Made by a program: the position numbers and the translations under genes. Below are positions 11,054-22,737 of a stretch of 64,000 nt of DNA, piece by piece. The notes below the pieces were generated by a model that saw only the letters and a list, made by a program, of their open reading frames with translations, ran no database searches and was not told the DNA's origin. Within the stretch, counting starts at the first letter, position 1, and each line of letters begins with the position of its first letter. This DNA is from Sialis fuliginosa (Eukaryota; Arthropoda; Insecta; Megaloptera; Sialidae): positions 21,363,001-21,427,000 of the forward strand of contig OY540817.1 of NCBI GenBank assembly GCA_961205875.1, in the 5' to 3' direction.

Positions 11054-11398
11054 CAGGGCTTCGAACCGGAACTGAACCGAAAACCGGAAAAACCGTTATT
11101 TTTTGCCGGAACGAAAACCGGAACAGAACCGATATAAAACTATCGGTTTTTACGGTTCAGTACATGTTAAAATACGCGCGTTAACATGATCTTATTTCCC
11201 ACTTTAATTGTCGTTCTGACTATCATAAATTAATTGTTCTAAATTATGGTAGAAAAAAAAAATTTAATACAAATAAATTTTTTTTTTAATTAATCACTCG
11301 TAGCTGAACCGAAAACCGAAAAAACCGGAAAAACCGTTATTTTTTGCGGAACGAAAACCGGAACGAAAAAAATAACGGTTCGAAGCACTGCAAAAAAA
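11046..11398 (+). mobile_element. Fam-D hAT MITE, copy 2 of a tandem pair
   Basis: The element 11054-11390 starts CAGGGCTTCGAACCGG and ends CGGTTCGAAGCACTG. The 8-bp repeat CAAAAAAC (11046-11053) is shared with copy 1, and CAAAAAAA (11391-11398) follows. The order is therefore target repeat, element, target repeat, element, target repeat. The 84-residue frame that starts in it is not a gene. Confidence 0.85.
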
Positions 11399-11499
11399 CT
11401 ACACAAAAATTAGATGAAAAAACTATTCGCGTATATTTCATGTCGTTCAATACATATATTAAGTTCAAGGCTGACGCGGCGAGCTTTGATATGTATGTG

Positions 11500-11575
11500 T
11501 ATATACGGGCGTGTGTGTGGGCGGGGTGTGTGTGGGGGGGGGAGAGGGGGGGGGGGGTACGTGGGTATGGGTATG
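11500..11575. repeat. GT and G-rich low-complexity tract
   Basis: GTGTGTG and runs of up to nine G alternate with GTGGGTATG-type words. It is simple sequence. Confidence 0.8.
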
Positions 11576-11929
11576 TGTATAGAGCTTTAACGTTTTAAAA
11601 GATTACGAAAAGATGGCCAGTCGTTTACAGTTCACTCAACTACTTATATAACGTTTCTCGTATCATCTTTTTTGAAAGCTACTTCCTGGTACCACTTAAG
11701 CTTCAAACGTTAAGCGGATTGCACAGATGGCTATGGACGCTAAGGTTTTGTTCGGCCAACTTGTGCACGCTCAATATGACAAGCTTTAAACCGTCTGTTT
11801 TATTGACTAAATGACATTTCGGACAAATTTTTAGACCCACGTACAATTGTGGTATTTCATTTAAAACTTGTTCCCAAATATCACCCTTGGGTGCAAGAAG
11901 ATGCGTTATTTCAGTCGTTATCTCGTCTA

Positions 11930-12000
11930 ATGTTTGTCATGCGGTTTAAACTGTCTGTCTGTCTGTCTGTGCGCTTATCATTCGAGAACCACTTATCCGG
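11930..12000 (+). repeat. CTGT microsatellite with Helitron-like flank
   Basis: Four CTGT steps are followed by GCGCTTATCATTCGAGAACC and ACTTATCCGGTTTACGTGG, word patterns I know from non-autonomous insect Helitrons. The family assignment rests on memory of such elements, not on visible termini. Confidence 0.4.
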
Positions 12001-12026
12001 TTTACGTGGTTTCTTTTTTAATTCAT

Positions 12027-12184
12027 AGGTACGTTCTCTCGCCAGCTATATTTTGTTACTTTAGATAACATAACAACTAAGCAGTAACGATAATAGTAAA
12101 TCAAGTCGGAAAAAAGTTTTGCAGTACGCAATATTGAACAAAATAATGTATTAAAGAATTGTGTAGAATAAAAAGATCTAAAAT
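12027..12184 (+). repeat. Fam-L repeat, copy 1 (uninterrupted)
   Basis: From AGGTACGTTCTC to AAAAAGATCTAAAA this matches the reverse complement of 36430-36838, including CATAACAACTAAGCAGTAAC and TAAATCAAGTCGGAAAAAAG. This copy lacks the 180-bp insert and the GCGCGCCGGCGG patch of the second copy, so it serves as an empty site. Confidence 0.75.
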
Positions 12185-12662
12185 AAAGTCCGCGACACCT
12201 TATGTCTAACTTTTATATTTAAGCTGATTTTATGCTACAAAGAAAATGTAAAATATTTGGGTTCTGTTTACGTGGACTTATGACCTGTAGAACATTAATC
12301 CTTATCGAAATAAATGATTTCATCGTTATAAGTACTTAATGTAGATATAATTTGCCCTGTATCCAATTTGGTCTTTTGGTTTAGGAAATAAATAACTTAT
12401 ACTACAGTAACATATTATTCGCGGCAATTCACGCGAACTATGGTGAAGTATCGCGGGGTAGAGGGAAGATTCTGCGCTCGGCCGGCAGTTGTTTATTTTG
12501 TTTTCAATTATTAACTTTTAAATTTAAACAGAACAAAATTCTTTGTTCGTTTTTTTTAGGTTTTGATTAGTTATTATTACGATAATAATTAATCGTGTTT
12601 GTACTTAATTCAACTATATTTTTTATAATAATTTCGTAGTCCACGCGGGCACAGATAGTTAA
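12185..12662 (+). other. Mixed region ending in a worn Helitron-like tail
   Basis: It contains a GC-rich patch at 12420-12500 with a 24-codon ATG frame (12440-12514) that I do not recognise. It ends with TTTCGTAGTCCACGCGGGC followed by ACAGATAGTT. The same CGTAGTCCACGCG string precedes the clean Helitron end at 35761-35806, so this is probably a decayed Helitron 3' region. Confidence 0.35.
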
Positions 12663-13740
12663 TGTAGAGATGTTACAAGAAAATGTAGGAAGTATAAAAT
12701 TTTTTCATGGTGAAAATTTGTAACAAAACTGTTTCAGTGGTTCGGCACAGTCACGTATATATTTATATTTCCTTTCCATCTACATGGCGCCATTATGTCT
12801 ACATGAACAGTACATTTTATTTCCTCTTTAAGGTCAAAGTATATATACATATATAGGCATACAATTCCAGTATATTCAAAAAGATTAATACCTACACTAA
12901 AATGGATCAACTATAGTAACACGAAAATTCTTTTAAGATGTGTTCGTTTAATAGTACCTACTGTATGTATTACAGTAGAACTTCTAGAAATTGAGTATTT
13001 ATTACATTTTATTAGAGACTCGATTTTAGGTACATACTTGGCAATGTTTTTTTTACATTTAAAGTGTGATTAAAATACGAAGGAGCTATCGGAAGAGGAT
13101 AATTTCAGCCGGCATTTGAAGATATAATAAAAAAAACTTAGCGATGTTTTTTTTTTTTACATAATGGCAAGGATTATCGATGCCTTCCCTTGCAATCCTT
13201 ACTAGAAAGTAACCTCAGGAGCACGAATGTAACGAAATATGTGACACTTTGAATGCTTATACCTCTGGAATAAAAAAGTCAATATGGTATGTAGTTCCCA
13301 GTTACAATAAAACTAGTTTTAACTCTCCATTCCTCAACCCTTAAATACTGTGGCATGAAAATTGACATTATTCGTATTCTACGTTATTATTTTCGACACA
13401 GTTAATGTGCCCCTAATTTTTTTTTAGATGAATTCATGAATTATCCAGAAACTTCTGAAGAAGACTCTAACCTTTGTATCTCGAAAATTTGTTAGATAAA
13501 AAATGGGTGTACGCGCGAAGGTTATACTTTTTTTTGGCGTAGATATCTAACGTTCAGTTGCGAAACTAAAAACCTATTTTATAGACTATCATAACAGAAA
13601 TCTGTTCCTTCACGCGGATGGGAGCAAACTAGTAAAATAATAATTATAATTATAAAATCAGAGCCCCTGAAAATTATAATTACGGCCCTGGTCATCACGC
13701 AGCACAATTGTAACGTCTATATATGTACATATACACTTAG
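12663..13740. other. AT-rich DNA, fragmentary repeats only
   Basis: The one shared item is GACTATCATAACAGAAATCT at about 13585, also found at about 43580. It is followed by ACGCGGATGGGAGCAAACTAGT-like sequence at 13612-13633, which may be a decayed Helitron tail. Nothing else stands out. Confidence 0.4.
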
Positions 13741-14040
13741 GGGTTGTTGCTGCGTGGTTACCCCCCCCCCCCCCCGAGTAGGGAAGAACTGAAAAGAGCG
13801 AGAAACGGGGTGACGAGGAGGAAGGGGGGGGTGGGAAACAAACGGCGACGCCGACATCATGTCGGGACGCTTACATCCCCCCCTCTTTTTCGTGCCCCTT
13901 CACTCGCCACGGAGTTTGACAAGGAGCGAGGGTGGTACTGATCTCTACAATGCCTCCCCCCCCCCTACAGTTAATGCGTGCGTGAGGATGAAGGGGGGGG
14001 GGGGGGGCTGTGTTTACGCACCCCGAGACATGGTCGTGTA
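13741..14040. other. CpG-rich, homopolymer-rich block
   Basis: Long C and G runs (13760s, 13825s, 13960s, 13995s) are mixed with CpG-rich words such as AACGGCGACGCCGACATC. Open frames exist on both strands because stop codons are scarce in such sequence. It could be a decayed CpG island or first-exon area, but I see no convincing start site or exon. Confidence 0.35.
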
Positions 14041-14192
14041 GAGTAGGTTGGTGGTCGATGAAAGTACTAGTTTCATTATATATATCTTGTTGTGTTTTTC
14101 TCTTTTTCATGGGGGTAATTATTGTTCTTGATACTTAAGTATTTTTTTTTTGGATACACTATAGAATGGGGGGGGGGGCAGGTATCGACAGG

Positions 14193-14300
14193 CCAGTGGT
14201 TTCCAAACTTAAAAAAAATCTAATCTTGCCACTCCCTTTTTAATTTATAAAATAATAAAGAGCAGAGAATTGAAGTGAAAAAGAGTAAAAAAAGGCAGTA
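14193..14300. mobile_element. Solo hAT-type terminus
   Basis: CAGTGGTTTCCAAACTT at about 14194 matches the common hAT end pattern CAGTGGTTCCCAAACT. No partner end or target duplication was found. Confidence 0.35.
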
Positions 14301-14753
14301 ATAAAAATAAATTATGCCCAAAGAAAGAAGTTGTTCAAAAAAGAGTTGTGCAATTTTTTTTTGAACCTTATTAATAATAATTATGTTTAACATATTTTCA
14401 TAACAAAAAAAAAATTAACTACTTAGGTCTTGCTTCTTTTCCACATCTTAAAAGAAATGATATTCACCTTGGGACAAAAATCACTTACTTATTAAACAAT
14501 GAATAGTGGTGTACGCTTTGGTGATAGCAAAATGATTGTTTGGTAACAGTTGCCTACAATTGTAATCTCTGCAGAGCTAAAAATTTATTGCATTCGAACG
14601 AAATATGTCAGTGCAATAATTAAAAAAGTAAAAAATGTCCCAAGGTACAACCCTTTCCCTTATATGTTTTTTTATTTATAATTATACATACGGTAAAAGT
14701 TATGTTATGAAAATGAAACCGCCACCTTACACCATTATATTACAAAAATGACA

Positions 14754-15136
14754 TACAGTGTATTCCAAGTTGATTAAGACATAGGAAATTTAATATGGGG
14801 GCAATTAGAAGTGTTGAAGTAACCTTTGGTCAAATTTAACGATGTGTGATTGGTGCGTTTTGAAATGCCGCCACAAAATTTAATGAAATAGTCATTCGTA
14901 TTTTGTTTTCAAATTTATATCTGCCAAAAAATATTATTATAATTTTATCTAGGATGCTTACTTTAAGTTGAAAACAAAATACTGTTGATGAATTTAAAAT
15001 TTATCAGTTAGTTTCGAGGCGGCATTTCAAAATGCACCAATCACACATGGTTAAATTTGACCAAAGGTTACTACAACACTTCTAATTGTCCCCATGTTAA
15101 ATTTCCTATGTCTTAATCAACTTGGAATACACTGTA
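14754..15136. mobile_element. Fam-C mariner-like MITE, copy 1
   Basis: The element 14756-15134 (379 bp) lies between TA dinucleotides. It starts CAGTGTATTCCAAGTTGATT and ends with the reverse complement. The inverted arms are long, at least 110 bp, through AATTAGAAGTGTTG and GATTGGTGC(G/A)TTTTGAAATG. TA target plus a CAGT start fits Tc1/mariner. The whole element can fold into one hairpin. It has no coding capacity. Confidence 0.9.
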
Positions 15137-15854
15137 TAGCATCATATTTCTAGACAACTCGCCAATTTGCAAGTAATACATCACTTGCTATGTTCTGGTA
15201 AAAGATTTAATTTATTTCAGCAATAAAACAAGATTAGTTTCTAAACGGTTATATACGATTTAACGACGTAATATCTGGCGCAATGAAACATTTTGTATAT
15301 TTTAACAACAGTCATGTCCCCCAGAACGGTTCTTTTTTGTTTATTTACGTTATCTCATGCAGGCATCTGCAAATATATATTTATACATTTTTTATCGCTT
15401 TCAGATGTCGTTCGTGTATTTTTTTTATAACCCCCTGTCCAAACTACGCCTAAATGTGCAGTATGTTAAATTAAATTAACCTTATTTACTTTTAAAAACA
15501 TTCAATTCGAAATAATTGGAAATTTTAATTTTTACAAATTCATATCCATATTAATATATTAAATACGAAACTGTTGTCTGTCTGTCTGTTGCATTTTCAC
15601 GGTTATGTTGAAAACCTAAAAAGTTGAAAAAAATAAAAGAACCACGAAAGAAATAATATATTAATATTATACAAATATATACAAATATACATATCGAAAT
15701 ACTGTTGAAAAAAATATATTAAAATGTTTTCTTGATTTCACTTTAATTGATATTTTCAATGATAATTTTATTGGAAATAACAAAAGATCTACCAAAAATA
15801 TCGGTCATAACATAATAACTGACTTATCTGATAAACGTTTATTCCGATTTAGTT
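15137..15854. other. AT-rich DNA with a TCTG run
   Basis: A short TGTCTGTCTGTCTGTTG run lies at about 15574-15590, as in the Helitron-like pieces elsewhere. Nothing else was recognised. Confidence 0.4.
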
Positions 15855-16279
15855 TTGTGTAATTTTTCGTTTGGTCAATCAAATCGTTTTTTTTTAAGAA
15901 ATCACATAATACTATGGACTTTTTCAGTTCTAATTCGATTGTGTGTAGAATTTTGGAAACAAAAACCATCTAAAACAATAACCAAAGACGTGACCTACAT
16001 CCAGAAACCACGAATCAAAGAAACGCAAGCAAACAAAATGCCAATATCTTTAAGTGATTGAAAATACGTATTATTTGTCCAGTAAAAGTGCACATTGCTG
16101 GTCGATATATAGATGCAATGAAGGAAAAGTGGAAAGAGAGTACATCTTGTGAGGTAGGGCTACAAAGATGCTGTGTGCATGCATCTAGCGTTATGGACCA
16201 CTTGTGGGGCGCGCGCACATTATTCTGTGTATTTTCTGCAACGAATAAACCATCTAGGGGTGGAAAATATTTATATTAA
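15855..16279 (+). other. Two short adjoining open frames, unrecognised
   Basis: A 68-codon frame (15855-16061) is followed in another phase by a frame of about 70 codons reaching 16279. The latter has balanced composition (for example YIDAMKEKWKESTSCEVG) and lies in GC-richer, non-repeated DNA. Neither has a good ATG context, and I recognise no domain. A decayed coding segment is possible. Confidence 0.15.
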
Positions 16280-16666
16280 AGACCGGTCAATTTTCCTTTG
16301 AAAAATATAGATTGGCATGTTTTTATAGTGAGTTTGGTCCATAAAGCGGACAAAAATTAAATAAATCTTTATAGATATAGTGTTAAATATGACAAATTTT
16401 GGAAAGGCGCTAAAATTTTTGTAAGTTACAAAAAATATTACTGTTTTTGCGCATTCCTAAATACAAATACATGTTAAAATCGATTTTGAAATGTAAAATA
16501 ACTCCGGAAATTTTTAGGGGTGGGTGGGATGTTTCGACTCATCGCCCATTCTTGTTATCCAACCCCCTTTTTTAATTGAGTATAGTTAGATTATAAAAAT
16601 TAACCGAATAAAATATTTTATTTTTAGTTTAATTTTAATTTTTTAATAGTTTATTTATTTTTTATA

Positions 16667-16903
16667 ATCTATAACACTGGTTCCCAAACTGCGGTCCTCG
16701 GCTCCTTTGTCGATGATCAAAGGGGGCCGTTGTGGTTCTGGGTGCATTTGGGAAGCCCAATATTATTATTATAAACACTAGATATGTATAATATGAAAAA
16801 ATGTTCACTACTAAAAATGTTACTTATCAGGAGAGCTTTGTGATTTTTTATAATTGAAAAGGGGGTAGTGGGTCAAATAAGTTTGGGAATCTATGATCTA
16901 TAT
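16667..16903. mobile_element. Fam-H hAT relic with near-perfect 8-bp duplication
   Basis: The element 16675-16895 starts CACTGGTTCCCAAACTG and ends AGTTTGGGAATCTATG. ATCTATAA precedes and ATCTATAT follows (7 of 8 equal). Ends of the CAGTGGTTCCCAAACT type with 8-bp duplications are diagnostic of hAT elements. It is 221 bp, noncoding and worn. Confidence 0.7.
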
Positions 16904-17479
16904 TCTATAACCATAACATACATATATGTACATTTTTAAAAGATATACACATTTTAAAGGCTTGAATTTTCATTTGAATCTATTTAGAAGTCCAACTATA
17001 GAATACAATAATTTATATATATATTAATTAACCGACATGAACTTGATTTGATTGAATATTTTATTAAATTAATTAGTTATAAACAATAATATATATATGC
17101 TATATATTACATTTAATATTGGCAAACAATCAAAATCAATTTTTTTAAATGAATAAAAAGAAAATATCATAATTGAACTGTTTCTGTTTTAATACGTCTG
17201 ATTTAACATTAACAATACAAATAATTATTATTGCATATCCTATACAAATATTTGTGAAATTGTTTAATTTGTTTTTATTAATTTTCACATTGTTTTATTT
17301 TACGATATTAAAAATGTTGTTTAATTTAATTTAATTAATTGGCCCAATAAAAAATAAAATTAGAATAAAACTGTAATCAAATGTGTATTTGCACAATTTT
17401 TAATAAATTTTGATTAATAATTTTAATTTCGTATATTTTATTTTTGCAATAAGCAAGACAAAATTAAAAATTTATAGTA

Positions 17480-17925
17480 TAACAAAGCAGTGGCGTAGAT
17501 AGAGGGGGGGGGGGGGGTCAAGGAGATCAATCCCCCCCCATGAGTCTTCTTCATGAGAAAACTCAAAGATGTTTTTTTTAACTCAGAGACATTTTTTTAA
17601 ACTCTTCTAGTATGAACAAAATCAACTTTTTTTAAAATGCAATAGTTAGTACGAAAAGAGTCTAATAAAATTTTATTTTCAGTTTTTTGGTCGGTTTTAA
17701 AAAGGCAAATTAATTTTTTTTAAACGTTTTTTTAATATTTTTTATTATACATACATGAAATGTACTGTATAATAAAGTATAGTAATCATGAAAAAAATCC
17801 AATTTGAGATTTTAACGGAATTACACGTATTGAGGGTCCCTGAACCAAAAATATGAGATTAAATACTAAGTCATATCCCCCCCCCCCCCCCATCGCAAAA
17901 AGCTATCTACACCACTGTAACAAAG
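17480..17925. mobile_element. Fam-H hAT MITE with perfect TAACAAAG duplication
   Basis: The element 17488-17917 (430 bp) starts CAGTGGCGTAGATAGAGG and ends GCTATCTACACCACTG. TAACAAAG flanks both sides (17480-17487 and 17918-17925). Each terminus is followed inward by a G run or C run of about 14. It has no coding capacity. Confidence 0.9.
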
Positions 17926-18520
17926 GTGTGATATATAAAATATACATTATGCTGTATAAAATAAAATTAATATTAAATATTAAACTATAAAAATTAATAA
18001 AAAATCCTTACAAGTCAGACAAAGACGTTATAAAAAGGCAAATTTATCTTTTATAAATCTCTCTGTTCACACGGTCCGGACATGAATCTTAAAAACCACA
18101 AGGTGCATCCAAACGTACAATAAAAAAACTTAACAGACATTCCTTGGTAATTTACCTGGACTAAAAATAGGAGCCGAGGTTCTAAGAAGGCAGAACAAGT
18201 ATCAACAAAGACCCCCAAATATTCTTGTCATATTTAAATATATACCTGTTATATACAAACGTATAACTGCACTTTTCTATTTGTTATTTCACCTCTATAT
18301 TAATTCCAATAAATAAATAAAATTTCATTACTATTACATTATAAAATTGAATATATTTTTATTATAAATATTCAGAAGGTAATGTGATTAACTATTATAA
18401 AAAACAACAGCCGAAATAACCTATAAATATATTTTTTATTTACTTTCGAAGATAATTCTTTGTGTTATAAATTCCTATTTTTATATAAAAAACACTAAAA
18501 ATACTGAAACGTATATCGGG
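17926..18520. other. AT-rich DNA, no feature seen
   Basis: There are no shared repeats or long frames. A modest GC patch at 18060-18200 has no splice pattern. Confidence 0.45.
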
Positions 18521-18521
18521 T

Positions 18522-19193
18522 GTTTTTTTTAAAGATTTTCTAGCGGATTATTTCCAAAATGACGAATTTTTAGAAAAAATGTTTCATGGTTTCGAGGGGG
18601 CTAAATATTAACATTATGGGGTGATTTTATAAATGTCACTTTGATGGGTTTTCAAGTTTTCTTTTTCAAATCTTAATCTGTATTTTTTTGTTATAGATTC
18701 GTAATTTAAGAGACAAACTTTTGAAAATATCATTTTTTATGATATGAAGTAAACCAAAGAGAAATTTCTGGATTTTCCATAATTTTTTACTCGAAAATTA
18801 CTAAAGTGTTTAGATTTAAGCATAGATTCTCACAATTTTTTTTAATAAATTTCAGTTTTTGTTCTTTATAAAAAGTTGCATAAAAAAATGAACAATAAAT
18901 ATGAAAAACAATTCTCCGAGAATCTTTGCTTAGTTCTAAGTACTTTTTATAGTTTTCAAGTTAAAAATTATGGAAAATCCAGAAATGACTCTTTCGATTG
19001 CTCCATATCATAAAAAAATAAACATTTTCAAAAAAAAAATTTTCAAACAATAGTTTTTTATTTTATCTCTTAAATTAGGAATCTGCAACAAAAACTATAG
19101 GTTTAGATAGATATTTAGCCCCCTCTTAACCATGAAACTTTTGTCTGAAACATTTTTTCTGAAAATTATTTTGGAAATAATAAAAAAAAAAAA
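18522..19193. repeat. Large imperfect fold-back, about 670 bp
   Basis: The left arm (from GGATTATTTCCAAAATGACG) pairs with the right arm (ending in the complement near 19165). Matching words include GTTTCATGGTT...GAGGGGGCTAAATAT, ATTTAAGAGA, TTTCTGGATTTTCCATAATT and AGATTCTC. The arms are about 300 bp with many substitutions and indels. It is an old long-inverted-repeat element or hairpin locus. Confidence 0.7.
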
Positions 19194-20490
19194 CATAATT
19201 AAATTTAACATTTTTGAAGTCAGATTTTTTTTCTTAATTTATTTTTATTTTTCCCTTCTGAAGTCCATGTTCAGATTCTGATAAAATTTATATGAGACCT
19301 CCTCAGGAGTATACTCTTTCAAAAAAACAGAATATGTCATAATAAAAAATAATAATTGTTTGAATTGAGAATCTCTTCCTTTTTTGAATTCAGTTAAAAA
19401 TCACATAAAAATAATTGTAATCAAATTACCTGAGCTAATATGATCCAAGCTTCTGCAAATATTTAAAACTAACATCCAATATTTTTTCTTTCCGAAAAAC
19501 ACACAAAAATTTAAATATTATAAATCAGAGCTCTTTGATCAAAATAATATTATTAGCATCACTTTTAACGACTTTAAAAAAAAACATATACTGCAATCTT
19601 ACAGGAAAAAAAAATTCCCTTGAAATGTAAATACTTTGAATATATTATTTTGATAAAATATTATAATGTTGTACGCGAGTATTTTAAAATTTAAATTCGT
19701 GATCCTCTAGAGATTTTTGAAATTAAAATTTTTTGTCCATTTTTCACACATTTACATTTATAATTCGGCACAGTAGAATTTAATTTCTTATGAAAACCAC
19801 ACACTAATTTTAATAAATATATTATTATTACAATACGTTACGTTTTGTCCGTTATATTATATCCATTTCTTTGTTAAACAAAGAAATTTATAGAGATAAT
19901 GCACAAAAATGACTAATACTTTATTGTTTAAATTAAATTAATAATTAATTAATATTTTTCCACTCAACACAACCACCTTTTTTTAATTAGTTATTAAACT
20001 TATTACTCCATTAATTAATGCTTTGTTTATTTGTGGTACAGTTGTACCTTCTACATCCTAAGCCATACAAAACACTACTAAACTATTTTCGAAACAGAAA
20101 TTCGTTTAGGGGTGTATAGGTCTAGGGTGCATTATTAGGGTAGGGTGAAAAGGGAGGGGGAATATTTGGGTACCCGCTGCGAGGGGTTCAGAAATGGTAG
20201 ATCACAGTGGTTATAGAATAAAATATAATTTCTCTACCCTTCTTTGTCTCTCCCATTGGCGTACAAGTTAGGGTAAATGTGGTGGAGTTATTTGAAAACA
20301 AAACTTACCGAAGTAATGGAAAAGTGAATTTTTCTTACCTGGAAAAAAGAAAATAGTATATTAGAATGCATGTAATTAAAAAAAATCATATACTTAATAT
20401 AGTAGTTCAGTTTTTCGAGTAATAGAGGTTTTGGGGCTTGAAAGAAAGGAAATGGACATTTTTCGAGGTTCGACTTATAGAGGTTCTGCG
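19194..20490. other. AT-rich DNA with one dispersed repeat
   Basis: At 19258-19330 GAAGTCCATGTTCAGATTCT and the following GATAAAATTTATATGAGACC are shared with 62487-62560. The remainder is AT-rich with no gene or element that I can define. A slightly GC-richer patch lies at 20100-20280. Confidence 0.45.
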
Positions 20491-20496
20491 GTATTA

Positions 20497-20520
20497 AATA
20501 ATAATAATAATAATAATAAA
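20497..20520. repeat. (AAT)n microsatellite
   Basis: Eight AAT or ATA steps in a row. The translated frame over it (poly-Tyr) is an artefact. Confidence 0.9.
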
Positions 20521-20650
20521 ACAATTGCCATTTAGATTAAAATCTACTAAATAATATTTATGAAAACTATGGTCGAAATTCGACCAATATTATGGCACAG
20601 TTCTAAAACCTTTTGTTACAAATAAAAACACTGCAACTGAACGCAAATCG

Positions 20651-20745
20651 AAATCTCTATACGCATTCTCTATATACGTTTGACAGAAACCCAAAACTAT
20701 TTAATTTTGCCACTTGGTGGCGCTAGGAGTATTGCTATGCTGTTG
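20651..20745 (+). repeat. Short dispersed repeat O, copy 2
   Basis: It shares TTTGACAGAAAC, AAAACTATTTAATTTTGCC and GGAGTATTG with 10588-10656. It includes GGTGGCGCTAG, which the first copy lacks. Confidence 0.55.
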
Positions 20746-20934
20746 AACGATGCGAGGGAAAATAAACAAACAGGGAGAGGGGAAATCACGTGTGTATGTT
20801 AACTTTATTTTACCTGCCTTAACGGCAACATACACCTATTTTTATAATAAATACTAAAAAAACGTACGATTTAATTAGTCAGTTTACCTTCTGAATATTT
20901 CTTATTAGATTCTAAAATAACCATGATTCAATCA

Positions 20935-21150
20935 AGTCTTGAGGCTTCCGCGGTGATCTTGATATGGATCTTGGCTTCTGGGTGTAAGCCGCGTCGGTTT
21001 GGTCGTGTTATCGGCCAACGTTTCGTCACACATTGCAGTGGGCATCTTCAGATGCACTTTTAGAATATTTTTGATATTTCTAAATTTGGCGCTTATTTCT
21101 ATATACGCGTTCCACACATGGCAGAGCTTACACCCAGAAGCCAAGATTCA
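20935..21150 (-). mobile_element. Fam-E retroposon-like copy 1
   Basis: It matches the copies at 54875 and 61241 in GGCTTCCGCGGTGATCTTGA, TGGCTTCTGGGTGTAAG(C/T)CG and CGTTTCGTCACACATTGCAG. Near its end CTTACACCCAGAAGCCAAG is the inverse of its own internal segment, so this copy carries a small inverted repeat (about 20970 against 21127). The 70-residue frame over it is repeat sequence. Confidence 0.8.
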
Positions 21151-21299
21151 TGATTTAATCAAATAAAAAAAATAATAATAAAGAACACGTTTCAAATCAC
21201 GACTTACTCCTAGAAACCAAGATACAAAGAAAATGTAAATATTGATATTTCTAAATTTGGCGCTTATTTCTACATACGAGTTCCACATATGGCAGAGCG
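21071..21299 (+). repeat. Direct repeat of about 56 bp, spacing 172 bp
   Basis: GATATTTCTAAATTTGGCGC through TTCCACA(C/T)ATGGCAGAGC occurs at 21071-21126 and again at 21243-21299. The first copy overlaps Fam-E copy 1; the second lies outside it. The spacing region contains a degenerate echo of the CCAGAAGCCAAGAT motif. Confidence 0.75.
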
Positions 21300-21321
21300 A
21301 GTTCTTTGTCTATATATTTAT

Positions 21322-21333
21322 GTGTGTGTGTGC

Positions 21334-21364
<31 letters not shown>

Positions 21365-21378
21365 TGTGTGTGTGTATA
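21322..21378. repeat. (GT)n/(GA)n microsatellite
   Basis: GT dinucleotides are interrupted by a short GA run. Simple repeat. Confidence 0.95.
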
Positions 21379-21763
21379 TGTTGTACTGTATAAAGTTACA
21401 TGTGGTGTGCACAACTTATGTTTTCGAATTAATGTAGCAATATGGGTGAGTGGATAGTGAAGGTATCAAATTTGGCTGTTCCCTGTAGTTAAACTAGTTA
21501 CTATGCTTAGATTTTTTTGTCGTTGTATTTTTTTATTTATGTCCTTTTTGTTGTTTAATTTGACAATATAATTTTAGCAGCTGCAAGTTTTATAGCGTGT
21601 TAAAAGTCAGATTTTATGTCGAAATGTAATTTTAAAACACGGTATTTGTAACTCCGCTTCATTTTATGTTTGAGTTTTTATGTGTTTCGTTGTACAATAC
21701 TTGGAATAGAATACAGTATTTGTTTTTCGCAAAAAATGTACTACAATGAATCAAAATGTAAAT

Positions 21764-22217
21764 AAGGTACTGGCACCAGTTATGGCCGCTATAATAGTAA
21801 GGTGATTGACGGGCTTCTTTTTTGTAATTCTCATGAACTCATGTTACTAATAAAACAAGTAACTCTTTATTTAATCAATTTAATTACCAAAGTTCGCAAA
21901 TATAGTTTTTTGTTTTTTAAATTATAGCCTTTTATTTTGTTTGTGTTTTTTCTCCAGTAATGGATAAAGTAAAACCAGTAATGACGTCAAATTTGAAACA
22001 ATGTAAAGTAGTTGCTATACGATAATATAATAATTAATAAATAAATTATACTAATAATTAGTTTAAATGTCCACCATTTTGACACCTATTGGCCGATTGT
22101 TATCAAATCACGCTGTAAGACAGTTAAATGTATATAGATTAATATTCAGAAATGGTAGTAATAAAATATCAACTAATTCAGTACATTTAATTTAAAAATA
22201 ACCATTACTGGGGTCCT
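21764..22217 (+). mobile_element. Fam-A copy 4, nearly full length
   Basis: The start is AAGGTACTGGCACCAGTTAT followed by GGCCGCTATAATAG. The body carries GTAATTCTCATGAACTCATG, the CCAGTAATGG motifs and TAATAATTAGTTTAAATGTC. It ends at CCATTACTGGGGTC, short of the final CAAGACTGGTGCC seen in complement elsewhere. Confidence 0.9.
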
Positions 22218-22737
22218 ACATACATATCTTCAAAATGATAGGCGAAATTTGGTATTATCTTCCCACCTACTTTTCTCTATATAACTCTGTGTATATATCC
22301 TGAAAAGTTTTCAAATATCGTAACAATATAGCTATTGTTAAGTTAGCAAATTCTACTTGGTTTGTTAATGCTAATATAGACAAACTCTGTATAATATTTA
22401 CTTAACAATATTTGAGTTTTCCTTAGAAGAATATAATATTTATTCGGTCTACCGTAGTTTCATTCCTGTAGGACGTCTCTACGATTTTCTCTATTGTTTT
22501 AGTTAAATGATATTTGTTTATAGGTATACCTAAATGTTAAATTTACTTAACAACTTAATACACTCTGGTTTAAATTTAATATTATAATGTTTGCATTTAA
22601 ATTACTTTTTTTTACATTATGAATAAATACATTTCTTGGTGTAAAAAGGTACTGGAAATAATAGGAAAAGATAATAATGTAAGTGGCTGGAAGGATAGTT
22701 GAAAACCTCAGATTAAGGAGATAATCTTATAGTTTAG
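22218..22737. other. AT-rich DNA, no feature seen
   Basis: No open frame, inverted repeat or shared repeat was noticed. Confidence 0.45.
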
